From contig NZ_JAAZQK010000003.1 of NCBI RefSeq assembly GCF_012275445.1, positions 124,001-188,000 of the forward strand: a stretch of DNA of 64,000 bases, read 5' to 3'. The position numbers were made by a program, and so were the translations under genes. Of the stretch, positions 42,805-51,488 are shown one piece after another. The stretch comes from Rhizobacter sp. SG703. Its GTDB lineage: Bacteria > Pseudomonadota > Gammaproteobacteria > Burkholderiales > Burkholderiaceae_C. The first letter of the stretch is position 1; each line of letters starts with the position of its first letter. The notes under the pieces are model-generated. The model had not been told where the DNA came from and made no database searches. It saw only the letters and a list, made by a program, of their open reading frames with translations.

Positions 42805-43329
42805 ATGACGATCACCCTCCGGCGTGCCAACCCCGATGACGCCGCCGCCTTCGCCCGCATCATGGGCGACCCGCAGGTGTTCCCCGGTCTGATGCAGATG
42901 CCCCACACCGATGCGCATTCGTGGAAGTCCCGGCTGACCGACACCTGCGCGCCCGGCAAGACCGACCTGCCGCTGGTGGCCGAGCTTCATGGCGAGGTGG
43001 TCGGCACCGCCGGGCTGCACCCGGTCGGACCCCACCTGCGCCGCCGCCACGCGCTGGTGCTGGGCATTTCGGTGGCGCCGTCGGCGCAAGGCAAGGGAGT
43101 CGGCAGCGCGTTGATGGCCGCGATGTGCGACTACGCCGACAACTGGGTCGGCGCGCTGCGCCTGGAGCTGACGGTGTACACCGACAACGCGGCCGCGCTG
43201 CGGCTGTATCGCAAGTTCGGCTTCGAGGTCGAAGGCACGTTCAAGGGCTATGCGCTGCGCGACGGGCAGTATGTGGATGCGCACGCGATGGTCCGCTTCC
43301 ATCCGAACCCGCCGCGCATCGGGAACTGA
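42805..43329 (+). CDS. GNAT-family N-acetyltransferase
   Basis: The 174-aa product has the GNAT acetyl-CoA loop (SVAPSAQGKGVGSALMAAM, with Q/RxxGxG/A as QGKGVG) and the family end YRKFGFEVEGTFKGYALRDGQYVDAHAM, which resembles the YhhY/AaaT amino-acid acetyltransferases. Substrate is unknown. It is divergent from the chaperone gene and convergent with the ABC binding-protein gene. It may belong functionally with the amino-acid locus. Confidence 0.85.
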   Translation: MTITLRRANPDDAAAFARIMGDPQVFPGLMQMPHTDAHSWKSRLTDTCAPGKTDLPLVAELHGEVVGTAGLHPVGPHLRRRHALVLGISVAPSAQGKGVGSALMAAMCDYADNWVGALRLELTVYTDNAAALRLYRKFGFEVEGTFKGYALRDGQYVDAHAMVRFHPNPPRIGN

Positions 43330-43338
43330 TCCGTTCGA

Positions 43339-44220
43339 TCAGCCCGCCGGCTTGCAGGACGGCAGCTTCCAGTCGGCCGGGCGGTCGACGCCGGCGCGCA
43401 GGTTCTGGCCCACCGGCACGAACCACACATCCTGCACCAGGCCGTAGGTCTTGCCGATGTTGCGCAGCTCGCAGCTCTGCCACAGCTTCGCGATCTCGGC
43501 GTTGACGGCCTTCGCGAGTTCGGGGTTGTCTTTGTTCAGGCCGAACACCACCTGGCCAAGGCCGGTCAGCAGCGGGAAGTCCGGCGACTGGTCGGTGAAG
43601 GCATTGAACCTGATGTGCCATTGCGGGTTGCGCGAGATCGCGTACTGCATCACTGGCGGATCGCCGATCACCGCGTCGATGCGGCCGGCCAGCAGGTCGC
43701 GCACCGCGGCGTCGGAGGTGTCGTACAGCGCAAGCGTCAGGCCGCTGATCTTGCGCAGCTCGGGAATGAACGAGAAGCCGGTGATGGTGCCGACCTTCTT
43801 GCCTTCCAGGTCCTTCAGCTTGCTCCAGTTGTTCTTCTCGGTCTGCGTGATGCCGTTCTTGAAGTAGTGGATCGGGTCGCTCAGCGTCATGATCTTCGAG
43901 CGCTGCTCGGTCCAGCCCATCGTGCCCGCCATCACGTCGACGCGCCTGGCCTGCACCGAGGCGATCGTGCCCGACCACTCCATCAGCGCCGGCTTCACCT
44001 TCAGCTTGGCCGCTTCGCTGATGCGCTGCAGGATCTCGCCGTCGTAGCCGACCATCTTGCCGTCCTGGTAGCCGGTGCCGGGCATGTCGCCGGTGAAGGC
44101 GATGGTCAGCGCGCCCTTCTCGATGGTCTCGACCGCCTGCGCGGCAGCCGGTGCCGCGGCGGCGAAGGCGAGCAGCAGCGTGGCCAGCAGGGCAGCGATT
44201 CGAATGCGTCCGTTCAACAT
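43339..44220 (-). CDS. Periplasmic amino-acid-binding protein (SBP_bac_3)
   Basis: The 293-aa product from ATG 44220 (AGGAG upstream) has a signal peptide (IRIAALLATLLLAFAAAAPAAA) and family-3 binding-protein features (GTGYQDGKMVGYDGEILQRI, RRVDVMAGTMGWTEQRSKIM, GKKVGTITGFSF, GRIDAVIGDPPVMQY). The permeases and ATPase are encoded at 48049-50170. It has its own upstream region with an ArgR-type site and is cut off from the DadA operon by a terminator. Ligand: an amino acid or derivative, not further resolved. Confidence 0.9.
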   Translation of the reverse strand: MLNGRIRIAALLATLLLAFAAAAPAAAQAVETIEKGALTIAFTGDMPGTGYQDGKMVGYDGEILQRISEAAKLKVKPALMEWSGTIASVQARRVDVMAGTMGWTEQRSKIMTLSDPIHYFKNGITQTEKNNWSKLKDLEGKKVGTITGFSFIPELRKISGLTLALYDTSDAAVRDLLAGRIDAVIGDPPVMQYAISRNPQWHIRFNAFTDQSPDFPLLTGLGQVVFGLNKDNPELAKAVNAEIAKLWQSCELRNIGKTYGLVQDVWFVPVGQNLRAGVDRPADWKLPSCKPAG

Positions 44221-44302
44221 GGGGAACTCCTGGAAGTGTTGACGTTGTGGGTCTGGAACGGCAGCGAATATAGGGACGCAACCCCCGCATGGATTGCAGG
44301 CG

Positions 44303-44330
44303 CTGACACGTGAATTGCACGCTTGCGACA
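44303..44330 (-). promoter_or_regulatory. TGTCGC-N8-AA operator upstream of the binding-protein gene
   Basis: Minus strand TGTCGC (44330-44325), eight bases, AA (44316-44315) fits the half-site known for the GATase1/AraC regulator ArgR of Pseudomonas. A degenerate second half (TGTCAG, 44308-44303, with AA 21 bases from the first) follows. The 14-mer TGCGACATGCCGGG on the plus strand (44324-44337) recurs at 50264-50277 in front of the transporter operon. Confidence 0.6.
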
Positions 44331-44375
44331 TGCCGGGTAAGCCCTCGGGGCCCGTGTTGGTGCATGCGCGGCGGC

Positions 44376-44408
44376 AAAAAAAAAGCCCCGGTGTGCGAGC
44401 ACCGGGGC
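44376..44408 (-). terminator. Rho-independent terminator of the amino-acid operon
   Basis: On the minus strand GCCCCGGTG and CACCGGGGC (44408-44385) form a perfect 9-bp stem with a 6-base loop, followed by nine T (44384-44376). It lies 29 bases after the FAD oxidoreductase stop and ends the minus-strand operon that starts at 50170. Confidence 0.92.
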
Positions 44409-44436
44409 CAGGGCAACACGGCGAAGAAAGATCGGC

Positions 44437-45648
44437 TCAGGCGGCGTACCGCTGCACCGCTTCGGCCAGCCGCTCGGCGCTGCCCGCCGCCAGCGTCAGC
44501 CCGAGCGCCCCCTGGCCGGCATTGACGAAGACGTTGCTGTCGCGCACGCGGCCGATGATCGGTACCGAATCGGGCGTCGCCGGGCGCAGGCCGGCCCAGG
44601 TCTGCGGCGCGTCCAGCTCGCACAGCCCGGGGTACACCGCCTCCACGCTGTCGACCATCGCCCGCACGCGCGAGGCCGGCACGTCCAGCCGGTAACCGGT
44701 GATCTCGGCCATCGCGGCCACGCGCAGCCGGTCGCCGAGCGGCGCGAACACCGTCTTGCGGCCGAGGTGCGTGACGCTGGCGGTCGGCCGCGCGCCGCCC
44801 TTGAACGGCACCGTGATGCTGTAGCCCTTGATCGGGTAGACCGGCAGGTGCAGCCCGACGTCCGAGGCCAGCGCCGCGGCATGCGGGCCGGCGGCCAGCA
44901 CGAAGGCATCGGCCTTCAGTTCACCGCGGTCCGATTGCGCTGCGGCATAGCGCCGGCCGTCGCGCACGAAGCCGCTGACCGCGGTGTCGAACGTCACCGT
45001 GCCGCCGAGCCGCCGCAGCCCGGCCACCAGTTCGCGGCACAGCAGGTACGGGTCGGCGACGCATTCGTCTTCGGTCCAGATGCCGCCGGCGATGTCTTCG
45101 CGCGCGGCCGCCAGCGCCGGCTCGCGGTCGCGGCATTCGGCGGGCGACAGCACCTGCTGCCGGCAGCCGAACTGTGCCTGCAGCTCGACCTGCGCGCGCT
45201 GCCGCCTCAGGGTTTCGTCGTCCGGGCACAGCACCAGCTTGCCGTTCTGCGCGAAGCCGAACGACCAGCGCTCCTCGGCCATCCAGCCGTCGAGCACGCG
45301 GCGGCTGCGCTGCGCCAGGTCGAGCAGCGCGGCGGTGCCGTGCAGCGCGGTCCCACGCCGGCAGGCGCGCAGGAACTGCAGGCCCCAGGTCCATTGCCGC
45401 CAATCGGCGCGCAAGCGGAACTTCACCGGCGAGTCTGCAGACCACAGCATCTTCGGCAGCGACTGCAGCGTGCCCGGCGATGCGAACGGCTCGACGTAGC
45501 TGTAGCTCAGCTGCGCACCGTTGGCGAAGCTGGTGCCGGTGCCCGGTTCGGGCGCCGCATCGACCAACTGCACCTCGAAGCCGGCCTTCGCCAGCTGGTA
45601 CGCACTGGCGCAGCCGATCACGCCGGCCCCGACGACGCAGACCTTCAT
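44437..45648 (-). CDS. DadA-like FAD D-amino-acid dehydrogenase
   Basis: The 403-aa product (MKVCVVGAGVIGCASAYQLAKAG, the FAD-binding GxGxxG) has DAO-family features: TSFANGAQLSYSYVEPFASPG, YPIKGYSITVPF, GLRPATPDSVPIIGR and the C-terminal VNAGQGALGLTLAAGSAERLAE. DadA enzymes oxidise D-amino acids in the membrane-associated respiratory chain. The actual substrate here is not shown. It overlaps the ornithine cyclodeaminase-like gene by four bases and is the last gene of the operon. Confidence 0.88.
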   Translation of the reverse strand: MKVCVVGAGVIGCASAYQLAKAGFEVQLVDAAPEPGTGTSFANGAQLSYSYVEPFASPGTLQSLPKMLWSADSPVKFRLRADWRQWTWGLQFLRACRRGTALHGTAALLDLAQRSRRVLDGWMAEERWSFGFAQNGKLVLCPDDETLRRQRAQVELQAQFGCRQQVLSPAECRDREPALAAAREDIAGGIWTEDECVADPYLLCRELVAGLRRLGGTVTFDTAVSGFVRDGRRYAAAQSDRGELKADAFVLAAGPHAAALASDVGLHLPVYPIKGYSITVPFKGGARPTASVTHLGRKTVFAPLGDRLRVAAMAEITGYRLDVPASRVRAMVDSVEAVYPGLCELDAPQTWAGLRPATPDSVPIIGRVRDSNVFVNAGQGALGLTLAAGSAERLAEAVQRYAA

Positions 45649-46586
45649 GGCCGCGCCTCGTCCGACGCCAGCAGCCAGCCGCCGCGCGCCCGCGACAGCA
45701 CCAGTTGCGCGGTGGCCACGTCGGCCAGCCCGACACCGACCGACTTGAACACCGTGATGCCGGGCTGCTGCAGCTGCCACGGCTGCCGGCCGCCGAACAG
45801 CTCCGGCAGGTCGACGTACTTCTCGCTCAGGTGGCGCTGGTTCCACAGCACGATCTCGCCGGCCTCGACCAGGCTCTGCTGCTTCCATTCGACGACGATG
45901 CGCGCGGCGCGCGTCATCGTGGTGTCGTCCAGCTCGCGGCCCTTCGGCGTGCTGGTGCCGATCGCGGCGACGAAGGCGCCCGGCTCCAGCCACGCGCCGT
46001 CGAACACCGGCTCGGCCGAGCGCGTCGCGGTGACGACGATGCCGGCATCGCGCACCGCCTTCTCGGCGGTGGTCAGGCGCACCCGCGCACCGCTCCGCGC
46101 GTGCAGCCGGTCGATCCAGGCCGGGTCCGCCTTCGGGTCGACGACGCAGATCTCGTCGAAGCGGAACACCTCGCACAGCGCGTGCGCCTGCGAGCGCCCC
46201 TGCAGCCCGGCGCCGAACAACGCCAGCTTGCGCGGCGACGGCGCGACCGCGCGCGACGCGACCATGCGGGTGATGGCTGCGGTGCGAAAGCGCGTCAGCT
46301 CGTTGCCGTCGAGCACCGCCACCGGCGTGTTGGTCGACAGGTCGAACAGGATCACCGCGAAGCTGAACTGGCCGGCCACCGTCGGGTAGACCTTGACGCC
46401 GGCCACGTTGCGCGCGGCCCAGACGCCGCCCATGGTGCTGAGCTTCGTGCCGGCGCAATCGGTGCGCTGGCGGCCGTGCACGGCGGCCTTGTCGTCGGCC
46501 AGGTCCTGGAAGGCCTCGGCCAGCACGTCGGCGACGCCGCGGAAGTCCAGCAGCTCGGCAACCTGCGGATCGGTGATGTGAAGCAT
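45645..46586 (-). CDS. Ornithine cyclodeaminase / mu-crystallin family protein
   Basis: The 313-aa product from ATG 46586 has the NAD(P) site LALFGAGLQGRSQAHAL and family motifs KVYPTVAGQFSFAVILFDLSTN, ELTRFRTAAITRMVASRAVA and IGTSTPKGRELDD. The family includes ornithine cyclodeaminases, ketimine reductases and alanine dehydrogenases. With a DadA-like enzyme beside it, a ketimine/imino-acid reduction step is plausible. Confidence 0.87.
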   Translation of the reverse strand: MLHITDPQVAELLDFRGVADVLAEAFQDLADDKAAVHGRQRTDCAGTKLSTMGGVWAARNVAGVKVYPTVAGQFSFAVILFDLSTNTPVAVLDGNELTRFRTAAITRMVASRAVAPSPRKLALFGAGLQGRSQAHALCEVFRFDEICVVDPKADPAWIDRLHARSGARVRLTTAEKAVRDAGIVVTATRSAEPVFDGAWLEPGAFVAAIGTSTPKGRELDDTTMTRAARIVVEWKQQSLVEAGEIVLWNQRHLSEKYVDLPELFGGRQPWQLQQPGITVFKSVGVGLADVATAQLVLSRARGGWLLASDEARP

Positions 46587-46612
46587 GGGGTTCGCCTTGA
46601 CGTTGATGGGGA

Positions 46613-48052
46613 TCAATCCAGCCCGTTGGGAACGGCCTCGTGCCAGGGGGTGGCCTTCTCGAAGGCATGCGCGACGCGCAGCACCAGCGGCTCGGCCATC
46701 GGCTTGCCGACGAACTGCACCGAGACCGGCAGGCCCTGGCCCGAGAGCCCCGCCTGCACCGCGACCGAGCACAGGTCGAGCAGGTTCACGAAGCGGCCGA
46801 AGCGCGACAGCGGCGTCGACAGCTCGTCGACCTCGCCGACCGGGATCGCGGTGATCGCGTTGGTCGGCATGAAGCACACGTCGACGCCCTCCATCGCGTC
46901 GAGCATCGCGGTGCGCGCCTTGTCGCGCATCTTCAGCAGTTCGATGTACTGCGCGGCGTCGATGTCCTTGCCGGCCAGGATGCGGCGCCGCACATGCGGG
47001 TCGAACACCAGGTCCTGCTCGAACAGCTCGCCGAGGTTGGCGTAGCCCTCGGCGCTCATCAGCTTGCCGGCGATGCGCATCGATTCGGTCAGGCTCTGCG
47101 GCAGCGGCCGCTCGACCAGCTGCATGCCCAGCTCGGCCAGCGTCGACAGCGCGCGGTCGTACAGCGACAGCACGTCCGATTCGATCGAATGCCGCTCCGA
47201 CGCCGGCAGCACCCAGACCCGCGTGCCGGCCGCGTCGTGCTCGATGTGGTGGACCGCGCGGCGCACCGGCGCGCCGGCGCTGACCGGGTCGCGCGGGTCG
47301 GGCCCGGCGATCGCGTCGAGCAGCAACGCCGCATCGCGCACGCTGCGCGCGATCGGGCCGACGGTGTCGTGCGTCGGGCACAGCTCGACCAGGCCGTGGC
47401 GGCTCACCAGGCCGTGCGTGGTCTTCAGCCCGACCAGCCCGCACAGCCCGGCCGGGATGCGCACCGAGCCGCCGGTGTCGGTGCCGAGCGCGCCGCAGGC
47501 GAGGCCCGCCGCGACCGCCACCGACGAGCCGCTGCTCGAGCCGCCCGGCACGCGGTGCGTGTGCAGGTCCCACGGGTTCCACGGCGTGCCCATCACCGCA
47601 TTGGTGCCCCAGCCGCCGAACGCGAACTCCACCGTCTGCGTCTTGCCGATGATCACCGCGCCGGCCGCGCGCAGCCGCTCCACCACCGTCGCGTTCAGCG
47701 TCGACACCTTGGCCGGCACGGCGCGCGAGCCGGCGCCGATCGGCCGGCCTTCGATCTCGAACAGGTCCTTGACCGCGATCGTCACGCCATGCAGCGGCCC
47801 GAGCCGGATGCCGGCACGCAGCAGCCCGTCGAGCGCGCGCGCCACCTGCCGCGCCTCGTCGGCATAGACCTCGACGAAGGCCTTCAACTGCGGCTCGAAG
47901 CGCGCGATGCGCGCCAGCCGGTGCTCGACCAGCGCCTCGCTGCTGACCTGGCCGTCGCTGATCGCGGCGGCGGTCTCTTCGAGGGTGGCCCAGGTCAGCG
48001 ATTCGATGCGCGACGGATCGATGTTCTTGCGGGTGTCGAGGTTTGGCGTCAT
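46613..48052 (-). CDS. Amidase-signature hydrolase
   Basis: The 479-aa product from ATG 48052 carries the amidase signature: the catalytic Lys in TIAVKDLFEI, VPGGSSSGSSVAVAAG, and GTDTGGSVRIPAGLCGLVGLK with the Ser-cis-Ser-Lys triad. It probably releases an amino acid from an amide taken up by the co-encoded transporter. The stop lies 27 bases before the cyclodeaminase-like gene; the start overlaps the permease stop. Confidence 0.92.
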   Translation of the reverse strand: MTPNLDTRKNIDPSRIESLTWATLEETAAAISDGQVSSEALVEHRLARIARFEPQLKAFVEVYADEARQVARALDGLLRAGIRLGPLHGVTIAVKDLFEIEGRPIGAGSRAVPAKVSTLNATVVERLRAAGAVIIGKTQTVEFAFGGWGTNAVMGTPWNPWDLHTHRVPGGSSSGSSVAVAAGLACGALGTDTGGSVRIPAGLCGLVGLKTTHGLVSRHGLVELCPTHDTVGPIARSVRDAALLLDAIAGPDPRDPVSAGAPVRRAVHHIEHDAAGTRVWVLPASERHSIESDVLSLYDRALSTLAELGMQLVERPLPQSLTESMRIAGKLMSAEGYANLGELFEQDLVFDPHVRRRILAGKDIDAAQYIELLKMRDKARTAMLDAMEGVDVCFMPTNAITAIPVGEVDELSTPLSRFGRFVNLLDLCSVAVQAGLSGQGLPVSVQFVGKPMAEPLVLRVAHAFEKATPWHEAVPNGLD

Positions 48053-48735
48053 GGGGTTCCCAGGGCGCGTCGTCCGCGCGACAGCCGCCGGCCCAGCAGG
48101 CGGGAAACCATCGACAGCGGGAACGCGATTGCGAAATAGAAGAGTCCGACCAGCACGAAGATGTGCAGCGGCAGGAAGTACTCGCTGGACATCGCGCGGG
48201 CCGCGAGCATCAGCTCGTCGGTCGCGATCAGCGCGCACAGCGAGCTGTCCTTCAGCAGCGAGACGTAGCAGTTGACGAGCGGCGGCAGCATCACGCGCAG
48301 CGCTTGCGGCAGCACGACCGCGGTGAACACCTGGCGCGGCGTCAGCCCGGCGGCGAGCGCGGCCTCGCGCTGGCCACGGTGCACCGAATCGAGCCCGCCG
48401 CGGAACACCTCGGCCACGTAGGCCGCGCCCTGCAGCCCGAGGCCGAGGATGCCGGCCCAGTAGCCCGACAGCGTGAGCCCGAACGCCGGCAGCCCGAAGT
48501 ACAGCGCCAGCAGCAGCGCCAGCAGCGGCACCGCGCGCACGAACTGCACCACCGCGTTCGATGCCAGCCGCAGCGCCGGCGAGCGCGAGCGGGCCATCGC
48601 CACCAGCAGGGCCGCCAGCAGCAGCGCGAGCAGGAAGCCGAGTGTCGAGAGCTCGGCGGTGACGCGCGCCGCCTCGAGCAGCCGCGGCCACCATTCGGGC
48701 AGGTACTCCCGGTAGACCTGGAAGAAAGCGCTCAT
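48049..48735 (-). CDS. Amino-acid ABC transporter permease (HisM/GlnP family) 2
   Basis: The 228-aa product has five membrane helices, FVRAVPLLALLLALYFGLP and the permease loop GQREAALAAGLTPRQVFTAVVLPQALRVMLPPLVNCYVSLLKDSSL. It overlaps the next permease gene by four bases, which fits a heterodimeric permease. Confidence 0.94.
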   Translation of the reverse strand: MSAFFQVYREYLPEWWPRLLEAARVTAELSTLGFLLALLLAALLVAMARSRSPALRLASNAVVQFVRAVPLLALLLALYFGLPAFGLTLSGYWAGILGLGLQGAAYVAEVFRGGLDSVHRGQREAALAAGLTPRQVFTAVVLPQALRVMLPPLVNCYVSLLKDSSLCALIATDELMLAARAMSSEYFLPLHIFVLVGLFYFAIAFPLSMVSRLLGRRLSRGRRALGTP

Positions 48736-49382
48736 CGTCCGACTCCCAGCCGACGCTCCATGCGGTTGAACATCCAGCTGACGGGGAACACGATGCTCGC
48801 GTAGAGCACCACCGCACTGGCATAGATCAGCGGCGTCTGGAAGGTCGACGTCACCAGGTTGCGGGCGTAGAACATGATCTCGGGCGCGGCGATGGCCGAC
48901 GCGATCGAGGTGTCCTTGATCAGCTGGCTCGCGTAGTTGCCGATCGCCGGCAGCGTCAGCCGCAGCATCTGCGGCAGCACGATGCAGCGCAGCGCCTGCA
49001 TCGGCGTCAGCCCGCAGGCGAGCGCCGCTTCGCGCTGGCCGACGTGCAGCGCGCGCATGCCGGCGCCGAACACGTCGCACAGCACGGCCGCGCCGACCAG
49101 GCCCAGGCCGACGATGGCGGCGCCCTTCGGCGAGAAGCGCAGGCCGATCGACGCGAGGCCGAAGTACAGGATGAACAGGTGGGCGAGCGCCGGCACGTTG
49201 CGCATCCATTCGACGTAGGCGCCGATCGCGGTGCGCACCAGTGCGAGCGAGCTGAACACGTCGAGCAGCGCGAGCAGCAGCCCGAGCGCGAACGCGATCA
49301 GCGCCGCGCCGAGTGCAACCTGCGCGGCGGTGACGGCGCCCTCGAGCAGCGTCACGGCGATGGTGGGCAGGGCGTCGAGCAT
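48732..49382 (-). CDS. Amino-acid ABC transporter permease (HisM/GlnP family) 1
   Basis: The 216-aa product has MRNVPALAHLFILYFGLASIG and the EAA-type loop GQREAALACGLTPMQALRCIVLPQMLRLTLPAIGNYASQLIKDTSI. It shares its first base with the ATPase gene stop region, so the three transporter genes are translationally coupled. Confidence 0.94.
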   Translation of the reverse strand: MLDALPTIAVTLLEGAVTAAQVALGAALIAFALGLLLALLDVFSSLALVRTAIGAYVEWMRNVPALAHLFILYFGLASIGLRFSPKGAAIVGLGLVGAAVLCDVFGAGMRALHVGQREAALACGLTPMQALRCIVLPQMLRLTLPAIGNYASQLIKDTSIASAIAAPEIMFYARNLVTSTFQTPLIYASAVVLYASIVFPVSWMFNRMERRLGVGR

Positions 49383-50170
49383 CACGCCGCCAGCCCGGAC
49401 GCTTCGCCGACCTGGCCGAGGAAGGCGCGCGTGCGCTCCTTCTGCGGGCGGTTGATCACGTCGGCGGCCGGGCCTTCCTCGACGATCACGCCGCCGTCCA
49501 TGAAGATCACGCGGTCGGCGACGTCGCGCGCGAAGCGGATCTCGTGCGTCACCAGGATCATCGAGCGGCCGTCCTCGGCCAGTTCGCGGATCACGCCCAG
49601 CACCTCGCCGACCAGCTCGGGGTCGAGCGCCGAGGTGGGTTCGTCGAACAGGATCAGCTTGGGCTTCTGCGCCAGCGCGCGGGCGATCGCGACGCGCTGC
49701 TGCTGGCCGCCGGACAGCCGCTCGGGGTATTCGTCGGCCTTGTGGCGCAGGTGCACCTTCTCGAGCATCTGCTCGGCCAGCGCGTGGGCCTCGGCGCGCG
49801 GCATGCCGCCGGCCTTGATCGACGCGAGCGCGACGTTGTCGCGTACGTTCAAGTGCGGCCACAGGTAGAAGCCCTGGAACACCATCCCGATCTCGCTGCG
49901 CTGCGGCGCGAGTTCGCGGTCGCTCATGATGCGCTCGCGCCCGTTGCCGGTGCGCACCGTTCCGATGCGCTCGCCTTCGAGCACGATCTCGCCGCCGCTC
50001 GGTTTCTCGAGGTAGTTCACGCAACGCAGGCAGGTCGACTTGCCGGACCCGCTGGGGCCGATCAGCGAGAGCGTTTCGCCGCGCTGCAGCTGGAACGAGA
50101 TGTCCTTGAGCACTTCGGCGGCGCCGTAGCTCTTCTTCAGGCCCTTGACCGTCAGCAATGTGTTTTCCAT
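49382..50170 (-). CDS. Amino-acid ABC transporter ATP-binding protein (GlnQ/HisP family)
   Basis: The 262-aa product has Walker [15 protein letters not shown]-loop [14 protein letters not shown], signature [15 protein letters not shown], Walker [17 protein letters not shown] and switch His in [14 protein letters not shown]. It is the first gene of the minus operon; an ArgR-type site lies 85-100 bases upstream. Confidence 0.96.
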   Translation of the reverse strand: MENTLLTVKGLKKSYGAAEVLKDISFQLQRGETLSLIGPSGSGKSTCLRCVNYLEKPSGGEIVLEGERIGTVRTGNGRERIMSDRELAPQRSEIGMVFQGFYLWPHLNVRDNVALASIKAGGMPRAEAHALAEQMLEKVHLRHKADEYPERLSGGQQQRVAIARALAQKPKLILFDEPTSALDPELVGEVLGVIRELAEDGRSMILVTHEIRFARDVADRVIFMDGGVIVEEGPAADVINRPQKERTRAFLGQVGEASGLAA

Positions 50171-50254
50171 GTGTCCCCGTCGTGCGTACTGATTGCGACG
50201 AGGGGGATGCTAGGAACGATCGCCGCAACGGCATGGCAGGGCGGTGCGGCTATA

Positions 50255-50270
50255 TTGAACGGATGCGACA
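50255..50270 (-). promoter_or_regulatory. TGTCGC-N8-AA operator between the ABC operon and its regulator
   Basis: Minus strand TGTCGC (50270-50265), eight bases, AA (50256-50255): the same pattern as at 44315-44330, and at a similar distance from the downstream start codon (85 versus 95 bases). It overlaps the start codon of the divergent regulator gene, so binding could also repress that gene. Confidence 0.58.
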
Positions 50271-51360
50271 TGCCGGGAAAACCCTGACCGATGACGACCG
50301 CACCGATCAGGCGCGCTCGCTGGTCGACCGGCTCGACCAGGCCGGGCAGCCGGCGCGGCCCGGCAGGAAGGCGGCATCGAAGGCCGAGCTGCGGGTCGGC
50401 ATCCTGTTGTGGCCGGGCTTTCCGCTGCTGTCTCTGGCCGGCCTGTGCGACGGCCTGCGCCATGCCGCCGACCTGGGCGACCAGAGCCGGCAGAATCGCT
50501 GCTCGTGGGCCATCCTCGGCACGCCGGGCGAATCGGTGACCGCGAGCTGCGGCGTGCGGGTGCCGGTCGACCTGCCGCTGTCGGCACCGGTCGACTACGA
50601 CTACGTCGCGGTGATCGGCGGGCTGTTGCCGCGCATCGGCGGCGCCGACCCGCGCTACGTGGCCTTCCTGCGCTCGGTGGCGGCAGCCCAGGTGCCGCTG
50701 ATCGGCATCTGCACCGGCAGCTTCGTGCTGGCGCGCTTCGAGCTGCTGAACGGCCATGCGCCGTGCATCCACCCGTTCCACGTCGACGACTGGCAATCGA
50801 TGCACCCGGGCCTGGCCTTCGAGACGCGCTCGCACTATGCGATCGGCTCGAACCGCATCACCTGCGCCGGCGGCATCTCGATCGTCGAGCTGGCGGCCGA
50901 ACTGGTGCGGGTGCACTGCGGCGCCGACCGTGCGGCCAAGGTGGTGCACCAGATGACGGTGAACGCCGAGAAGACCGCGAGCCACGTCGCGCGCCGGCAT
51001 GCGCTCGGCTACGAGTCGAGCGACCACGAGAAGCTGCGCCAGGCCATCGTGCTGATGGAGAAGAACATCACGACGCCGCTGGAGATCGCGGTGATCGCGC
51101 GGCTGGTGAAGTCGAGCAGCCGGCAGCTGGAGCGGGTGTTCCTCGCCGAGACCGGCGCGACGCCGTCGGAGCACTACCGCAATTCGCGGCTGAAGTACGC
51201 CCGCTACCTGCTGACCACCACCGACCTGCCGGTGGTGACGATCGCCGGCGAGAGCGGCTTCTCGGACGCGTCGCATTTCATCCGCCACTTCCAGCAGCTG
51301 TACGGCATGGCGCCGGGGCGGCTGCGCAAGGCGCTCAGCGGGCCGACGCCGGCGGTCTGA
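50263..51360 (+). CDS. GATase1-like/AraC-type transcriptional regulator (ArgR/GlxA family)
   Basis: The 365-aa product from ATG 50263 has an amidotransferase-like DJ-1/PfpI domain (RVGILLWPGFPLLSLAGLCDGLR; IGICTGSFVLARFELLNG with the elbow Cys; about residues 45-230). An AraC DNA-binding domain follows (LEIAVIARLVKSSSRQLERVFLAETGATPSEHYRNSRLKYARYLL, about 265-360). Members such as ArgR, CdhR and GbdR activate amino-acid or quaternary-amine catabolism. It is divergent from the ABC operon, and both candidate operators match this family. The frame is open to 50158, but that would run into the ABC gene. Confidence 0.9.
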   Translation: MRHAGKTLTDDDRTDQARSLVDRLDQAGQPARPGRKAASKAELRVGILLWPGFPLLSLAGLCDGLRHAADLGDQSRQNRCSWAILGTPGESVTASCGVRVPVDLPLSAPVDYDYVAVIGGLLPRIGGADPRYVAFLRSVAAAQVPLIGICTGSFVLARFELLNGHAPCIHPFHVDDWQSMHPGLAFETRSHYAIGSNRITCAGGISIVELAAELVRVHCGADRAAKVVHQMTVNAEKTASHVARRHALGYESSDHEKLRQAIVLMEKNITTPLEIAVIARLVKSSSRQLERVFLAETGATPSEHYRNSRLKYARYLLTTTDLPVVTIAGESGFSDASHFIRHFQQLYGMAPGRLRKALSGPTPAV

Positions 51361-51388
51361 TGACGGCGCGAGGACCGGTGCGCGCAGC

Positions 51389-51449
51389 TTCGGTTGAGCG
51401 CACGCGGCTTCGCAGGTCATGCGAGCGTCACATCCGGGATGGCAAGAAT
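51389..51449 (+). promoter_or_regulatory. PIP/hrpII box promoter of the 51489 candidate effector gene
   Basis: TTCGG-N15-TTCGC (TTCG at 51389-51392 and 51409-51412, 16 bases apart) is followed after 30 bases by CAAGAAT, an imperfect YANNNT. The leader to ATG 51489 would be about 33 bases. The -10 is weaker than in the other three PIP-box promoters. Confidence 0.7.
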
Positions 51450-51488
51450 CGATCGGGTACCGCAAACACCCCACTCGAAGGCTCTGCC

